Source: Candidatus Liptonbacteria bacterium | Lineage (GTDB): Bacteria; Patescibacteriota; Minisyncoccia; UBA6257; 2-01-FULL-56-20 | NCBI GenBank assembly: GCA_016867315.1 | Contig: VGJV01000008.1 | Location: 1-40,011 of the forward strand | Length of the DNA stretch: 40,011 nucleotides | Reading direction: 5' to 3' | Part shown: positions 35,357-40,011 of the stretch, piece by piece | How the letters are laid out: each line of letters starts with the position of its first letter | Position numbering within the stretch: position 1 is the stretch's first letter | The notes under the pieces: generated by a model | The model's database searches: none | Told to the model about the DNA's origin: nothing | The model's input: only the letters and a program-made list of their open reading frames with translations | Made by a program: the position numbers and the translations under genes

Positions 35357-35850
35357 ACGATTGATACATTAATAATATCTCGACGAGGCATATTACTCGC
35401 ACAAGAAACACAAAAAAAATCTTGCCGCGGGATGTGAAAGCCCCAAGGCATTGCGCTGCACGTGCTGCATGCCGCTTCCTGCGGATCCCATCCTAAAAGA
35501 GCGAGAATCCTTTGCCACGAAAACTGCCCATCGCGGACTGCATGCCACAAGGCAATATCCGCTTCTCCCTCTCCCAACAAGCGATCCAGAAGATAAAGAT
35601 CCGAAGGAGGAATGGATAGCCGGGTCTTTTTGAGTGCATCCACTATCAAGACCTCATTCTTCTCCACGAGCCGGATCTCGGAAATATTCCCAGGTTCAAG
35701 ATGCGCGGAAAGCTTGGAAGTGATTTTGCGAGCGCTTTTGGCTTTCGCCACGAGCTTTCCGAAGCGCTTACTAAAAAAAGAAACTCTATTATCCTGCTCA
35801 CCGAGCGGTTCCTTTCGGAGTACGATCGCTTCTCCCCCATACTCTTGCAT
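35353..35850 (-). CDS. recO: DNA repair protein RecO (short form)
   Basis: GEAIVLRKEPLGEQDNRVSFFSKRFGKLVAKAKSARKITSKLSAHLEPGN; C-terminal CSTC...FFCVSC. Confidence 0.8.
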   Translation of the reverse strand: MQEYGGEAIVLRKEPLGEQDNRVSFFSKRFGKLVAKAKSARKITSKLSAHLEPGNISEIRLVEKNEVLIVDALKKTRLSIPPSDLYLLDRLLGEGEADIALWHAVRDGQFSWQRILALLGWDPQEAACSTCSAMPWGFHIPRQDFFCVSCASNMPRRDIINVSIV

Positions 35851-35942
35851 TGCCTCTATATAATACCACTTCTTCGCCTCCTTCTTGAAAAATTCATCTT
35901 CATGTGCCCATCATATGAGCAGTCATTTGCAATAACCTATAT

Positions 35943-37097
35943 ATGAAAACGAATCTTAAACTGCTAGTGCTGCTTCTCCTGCCGTACCATGCTGCGATAG
36001 GGGCCACCGTAACCCTGACGAGCACCGATCAACCTCCGATGTTTGTGCCGGAAGGCGCAAGGGCCCCAGGCGGTGAAATCACGGTAAGCTCCCTCCTGCC
36101 GATACCTCCTCTCGAACTCCACTTCGGAGTAGAAGGCATCTGGCAAGACATCGAGAAAGTGGTGGTGTTAAGTAACAATAAGTTGCTTGGGGAAGCTTGG
36201 ATGTTTGAATCGTATCCGATCACAGTCACCAACTCTCATGCGGTGATCGCGACAAATACGGTGACAAATCCCACGGCTACCAACGCTCCTCCTCCTCAAC
36301 CCACCTTCGATCCAAACACGGGGGTAACACTTACCCCTATAACCGATCCGTTTTTTATCGACATCTTGGGTACTAACCGCTCCCGAACTACGCTCGTCAC
36401 GAATACAACCACCCTTGTCGTAACCCAGCGCGTGCAACTCGACATTACCCTTCCGGTGATTCCCAGCGGAAGCACTCCTATCCAGTACTTTATGGATGTG
36501 AAGAATAATATTGCGACCAACGGAGGGTGGATAAAACTGACGCTCCTAGGAATTAGTCGAGGGACGAACGTGTTTCTTCAGGGAAGACTGCCCAATGGAG
36601 TAACGCACACCCTGGTAAGAACTCCGCAACTAGGAAGTGGAGAGCTGGAATCAGTTATGCTCTCCCACACTATTCGCCGAGGTACCAACAATACGATCGG
36701 AGCGGTATTCCTCAAGGGCGGAGTGGAACCCCGCCAAGTTACTCTCCCGGTGGAATTTCACTTCCAAAGTTTCCACTGGGCGAGAATCGACAATATGGCT
36801 GCGGTAGTAAACGGCCAAATAATCACTCCGCGGATGAACGGAATGGCAGGCACGCATCCATTTCGCGACGACGTGCTAATACTCCGCGAAGTGTTTCGAA
36901 ATATTCCGGTTCCCGCCGAAGGCACCCGGATCTATTTCATAGGCACCGTCCATGGAGACATCCAAAGCCGCGCAGGCACTCTCTCCGCCACTTCGCTCGC
37001 TTCGGAATGGCTGATCCGAGGGCTGCATTCCAATACCCTCATCGTCCCGCACGCCGAAGGCGGCGGAGTCTCAAGCACCGTCGTAGTGGGCAGATAA
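35943..37097 (+). CDS. Secreted hypothetical protein (384 aa)
   Basis: Signal peptide MKTNLKLLVLLLLPYHAAIGA; long ORF, Thr/Asn-rich; no family recognised. Confidence 0.65.
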   Translation: MKTNLKLLVLLLLPYHAAIGATVTLTSTDQPPMFVPEGARAPGGEITVSSLLPIPPLELHFGVEGIWQDIEKVVVLSNNKLLGEAWMFESYPITVTNSHAVIATNTVTNPTATNAPPPQPTFDPNTGVTLTPITDPFFIDILGTNRSRTTLVTNTTTLVVTQRVQLDITLPVIPSGSTPIQYFMDVKNNIATNGGWIKLTLLGISRGTNVFLQGRLPNGVTHTLVRTPQLGSGELESVMLSHTIRRGTNNTIGAVFLKGGVEPRQVTLPVEFHFQSFHWARIDNMAAVVNGQIITPRMNGMAGTHPFRDDVLILREVFRNIPVPAEGTRIYFIGTVHGDIQSRAGTLSATSLASEWLIRGLHSNTLIVPHAEGGGVSSTVVVGR

Positions 37098-37186
37098 AAT
37101 CAAAGATTCATTCTGAAAACAACTCGAGCCATGGCAATTACGCGCATGGCTCGAACCTTTTTACCCATTCCTCAACCTCGTGGCAT

Positions 37187-37336
37187 CTAGAAATTCGCTC
37201 GATAGACCGCCACTTTGTCCTCCACTACCCCATCTGGCCCAGGGAAAAACTTCCCTTGAGGAAGGTTGCGAAGCGCCGCACATCCCGTGCTGAGCGCAAG
37301 AATCCCGAGCAACGCGATCAAACATAATCGCCTCAT
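37187..37336 (-). CDS. Small lipoprotein (49 aa)
   Basis: MRRLCLIALLGILALSTGCAALRNLPQGKFF; lipobox LSTGC. Confidence 0.6.
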   Translation of the reverse strand: MRRLCLIALLGILALSTGCAALRNLPQGKFFPGPDGVVEDKVAVYRANF

Positions 37337-37556
37337 GATACCTCCAATCTGCGTTTGGTTTGAGTTGTTAAGTGAGCCCATACATCATCTTCCTGACCCT
37401 ACTCAGGAAAATCCTACTTTGTATACACCCACCGTAAAGCAAAAGCAAAAATTGACATAAAAAGAAACTTCTGGCATAATATGCGCAGCAAAATCAGAGC
37501 TTTGAAACCCGCGATGGGACTTCAAAAAGAAGGCTCTTTTTAGCTTGAAATACGTT

Positions 37557-37823
37557 ATGAAAAAAATGATTATTTGCGCGATTGCGGCTCTGTTCGTAAT
37601 CTCGCACAAGCTCGATCTTATGGGGAAACTCACTAAGATGTCCGGTCCTGCGGTCGTTACTGCAGGAACAACCTCCGAAACCCAACAACTCTCAACCCAA
37701 GCTGTCGTGCAAGAGCAGAATCCGAAGGTGAAAGTTATCACCTTCCACATCCGGCCTCAACTGGATGTGAGCGGAGAACACACTCGTCCGCAAACCCAAA
37801 CCTCAGAAACTCAGAAAAATTAA
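37557..37823 (+). CDS. Small membrane/secreted hypothetical protein
   Basis: MKKMIICAIAALFVISHKLDLMGKLTKMSGPAVV...; directly upstream of 37825 gene. Confidence 0.5.
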   Translation: MKKMIICAIAALFVISHKLDLMGKLTKMSGPAVVTAGTTSETQQLSTQAVVQEQNPKVKVITFHIRPQLDVSGEHTRPQTQTSETQKN

Positions 37824-37824
37824 C

Positions 37825-38901
37825 ATGAAAAAAAAATATTGGCTTTATTTAGTGTCGGTGTCAGTGTCGTTGGTTTTCGGAGCAGGAGAAAAACCTACTC
37901 CTCCTCCCCCTTCAGGCCCCCTCGTCCCCATTGATGTTGTGGCCAAGGGTCGGCAGGGCGTGGTGGACTATCTGCTGAAGCAAGTGGATCAGGTCCAAAT
38001 TCAGACTGTAGGACGCTCCGTGCTCACGTCGGAGTTGCAATGGATTACCTCCGTGGACTTGAAAAATCGAGGATACATCCATCCCGGTTCTTTTTGGGAA
38101 CTCCAAAACGCGCTCGCGTCGGTGGAGTTTCGAGAGGAAGTTATCCAACTTCCGGGAGGCGGCTACGACGTGAATGTGAAGCTCGCCTTCTTCGATAAAG
38201 ACGGCGCGCGAATCCTCGAAGGATGGGGATACGTTCCAATCAACTTCGCCGGAGTAATAACCGATGAGATTCGTCCTTGGATAGGACTTCCCGAAACCGT
38301 CCTGGCGAAAGATTATCGAATCATCACAGCGGCCAAATGGATGGGAAAAAATTGGAAGGATGAGCCACTCCCCATCTCTTACCAAAACGGTTATTCAACC
38401 ATCTCGATTCCTCAAAGCCTTCTGGGACAAGGCACGCTGGCACTCGCTTCCATGACCGGGCAGGTGTCCGGCTGGAACTTTGAGAACGGGGGATTTCTTC
38501 CGGGGAAACAAATAATTGCTCTCCTCGGGAAACTGAACTCGAGCGAAATCCGGGTTCTCAGAAATCCGGAAATCATCGATGCGGGAGATGTCCAGTTCTA
38601 CTTCTCGGAAGGGTACATCTATGGGCGGTTTCCGCTCACAGAACTTGTCTTGAATGAACCCCTTACGACCACTGTGAACTTTACCATTCCTGTATGGGGC
38701 CAAGACATGAGAATTGCGCCAGCGATGCTCTACATCACCCCCATATCCGTGAACGACGACCGAAGCCGCCTCGTGCCAGGACAGGAATACACCCTCGGCG
38801 CACCGGGAGGCTCATGGACCGTCCCGGCGGGAATCTACCATCTTCGGATCGTATTCCCGAACGTCCTGGACTGGACGGCCGACCCCAATCCAAAAGGATA
38901 A
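37825..38901 (+). CDS. Secreted hypothetical protein (358 aa)
   Basis: Signal peptide MKKKYWLYLVSVSVSLVFGAG then PTPPPPSGP; terminator downstream. Confidence 0.65.
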   Translation: MKKKYWLYLVSVSVSLVFGAGEKPTPPPPSGPLVPIDVVAKGRQGVVDYLLKQVDQVQIQTVGRSVLTSELQWITSVDLKNRGYIHPGSFWELQNALASVEFREEVIQLPGGGYDVNVKLAFFDKDGARILEGWGYVPINFAGVITDEIRPWIGLPETVLAKDYRIITAAKWMGKNWKDEPLPISYQNGYSTISIPQSLLGQGTLALASMTGQVSGWNFENGGFLPGKQIIALLGKLNSSEIRVLRNPEIIDAGDVQFYFSEGYIYGRFPLTELVLNEPLTTTVNFTIPVWGQDMRIAPAMLYITPISVNDDRSRLVPGQEYTLGAPGGSWTVPAGIYHLRIVFPNVLDWTADPNPKG

Positions 38902-38915
38902 AATCAGTAACAACC

Positions 38916-38952
38916 AAAGCCCCGCGTGAACCCTTACGGTTCCCGGGGCTTT
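38916..38952 (+). terminator. Terminator hairpin
   Basis: aaagccccg ... cggggcttt. Confidence 0.8.
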
Positions 38953-38983
38953 GTCATTTGCAAAAACACTGAAACGGAAAATA

Positions 38984-39017
38984 TGTCATAAAGTTGACGA
39001 TCGTCAACTTTATGACA
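38984..39017. promoter_or_regulatory. Perfect 34-bp palindrome upstream of PaaX/Cas2-like gene, putative operator
   Basis: tgtcataaagttgacgatcgtcaactttatgaca is its own reverse complement. Confidence 0.8.
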
Positions 39018-39028
39018 AAATCAAAAGT

Positions 39029-39622
39029 ATGCACGGCCAATTTACATTAGAACTGCTTAAAAAGATTGCGGAAAGGGCAAATGAATATGGAGAATTGCTA
39101 GAGGTATTCCTGCTCTCCGGCCCCGGCGCAGCAACACCAAGGATAAGAAAAAGAAGGGGGGAGTTAAAATGGCGAATAGCTTCTCGTGAAAATCGAGAGC
39201 AAATTCGTGAAAAACAAAGAAAAATAAAGAGAAGGTTTTATTCCTTGATCCAATGGCTGGAAAAAGATGGCTTAGTAACAAGAAGGGGTAAAAGGAAAAT
39301 TTGCATTACCAAACAGGGATTCGCGTACCTCAAACGATTAGAGGCAAGAAAAGAACGCGAAATAATCCGAACATACCCAACCGAAAGAAGCACAACACTG
39401 ATTATGGTCGCTTTTGATATCCCTGAACAGGAAAAAGAAAAAAGAGTATGGCTCCGAGGGGTGTTACGGGAATTAGGCTTTTCTTTGCTCCAAAAAAGTC
39501 TCTGGATAGGAAAGATAAAAATCCCGGAGGAATTACTCGAAGATATTTCTCGGCGTGGTCTCGGCAACAGGGTAGAAATTTTCGAAATAACCAAACAAGG
39601 AAGTCTACGCGAGATTCTTTAA
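39029..39622 (+). CDS. PaaX-like wHTH regulator with C-terminal Cas2-like ferredoxin domain
   Basis: RRFYSLIQWLEKDGLVTRRGKRKICITKQGFAYL (winged helix) and TTLIMVAFDIPEQEKEKRVWLRGVLRELGFSLLQKSLWIGKIKIPEELLEDI (Cas2-like). Confidence 0.75.
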   Translation: MHGQFTLELLKKIAERANEYGELLEVFLLSGPGAATPRIRKRRGELKWRIASRENREQIREKQRKIKRRFYSLIQWLEKDGLVTRRGKRKICITKQGFAYLKRLEARKEREIIRTYPTERSTTLIMVAFDIPEQEKEKRVWLRGVLRELGFSLLQKSLWIGKIKIPEELLEDISRRGLGNRVEIFEITKQGSLREIL

Positions 39623-39625
39623 AAT

Positions 39626-39659
39626 TGTCATAAAGTTGACGATCGTCAAATTTATGACA
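39626..39659. promoter_or_regulatory. Second copy of the 34-bp palindrome (one mismatched pair)
   Basis: tgtcataaagttgacgatcgtcaaatttatgaca, immediately after the gene. Confidence 0.8.
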
Positions 39660-39752
39660 AAAACTCTCTTATTTCCGAGATACGAACTCCCGAAACAAGG
39701 TTTTAATGTGCGCAGGGAGGATTCCGTCGCTTCGCTCCTAGAACCCTACGCC

Positions 39753-39811
39753 TCACCCCGACCCCCATCTGGAGAACCTTCGGGTTCTCCACGCTCTCCA
39801 ACGCGGGGTGA
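39753..39811. other. Structured stem-loop with UUCG tetraloop hairpin nested in an 8-bp outer stem
   Basis: tcaccccg (753-760)...ggagaacc ttcg ggttctcc (771-790)...cggggtga (804-811). Confidence 0.5.
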
Positions 39812-39839
39812 TGCTGGGTTCGAATCGCCTCGCCTCATG

Positions 39840-39880
39840 TAACAAAACCGGATACCCACTAGGAGTATCCGATTTTGTTA
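39840..39880. terminator. Long hairpin, terminator-like
   Basis: taacaaaaccggatac ... gtatccgattttgtta (one mismatch). Confidence 0.65.
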
Positions 39881-40011
39881 TATAGGTGCTGTAATTATAC
39901 ACTTTGCGCGAACTTTTTTCGAGCGGAAACTGAAGGGATGAATCAGTCCCGCCACCGCCTCGCAGAGCCTCGGCGGACACCAAAGAAAAATGTTCCTTGC
40001 TTTTCGGATTT

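Noticed and set aside
38951-39622. CRISPR-Cas adaptation locus suggested by the Cas2-like domain
   Set aside because: No repeat-spacer array, cas1 or other cas gene; winged-helix fusion fits a PaaX-type regulator better.
39811-39840. tRNA 3' half (GGTTCGAATC T-loop-like)
   Set aside because: The flanking bases do not form a T stem and no acceptor/anticodon arms are found.
39636-39983. ORFs of 68 aa (+) and 76 aa (-)
   Set aside because: Generated by the structured/hairpin region; no coding evidence.

Overview
The window looks like a Patescibacteria/CPR (Parcubacteria-like) chromosome segment. This is inferred from the housekeeping genes, the short proteins and the Cys-rich orphan families. 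Confident core genes: tRNA-Gln(TTG), prs, a three-gene ABC-2 exporter, HIT protein, lexA-like gene, ABC-F ATPase, obg, typA/bipA, rseP (site-2 protease), frr, holB-like gene, mreB, murA, glycyl-tRNA synthetase and recO. Accessory content: a secreted peptidoglycan-binding-domain protein, a C39-like peptidase, a DsbA-like protein, two large Cys/Zn-ribbon paralogues (one truncated), a secreted-protein island (35.9-38.9 kb) and a PaaX/Cas2-like regulator flanked by two 34-bp palindromes. Most notable unexplained structure: (i) two paralogous proline-rich microproteins (M..HFDPxPQxP) in tandem downstream of typA, with similar leader sequences; (ii) two co-varying 55-nt hairpins with a conserved loop flanking lexA, plus a related loop beside the microproteins; (iii) dispersed degenerate 7-bp-period repeat arrays at several gene boundaries, one apparently translated inside rseP; (iv) a DNA methylase with an intein-like insertion overlapped in another frame by an HNH nuclease ORF; (v) several genes cut off at abrupt junctions with unrelated DNA, which may be insertions/deletions or assembly chimeras. 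All family calls come from reading motifs by eye; no searches were run.
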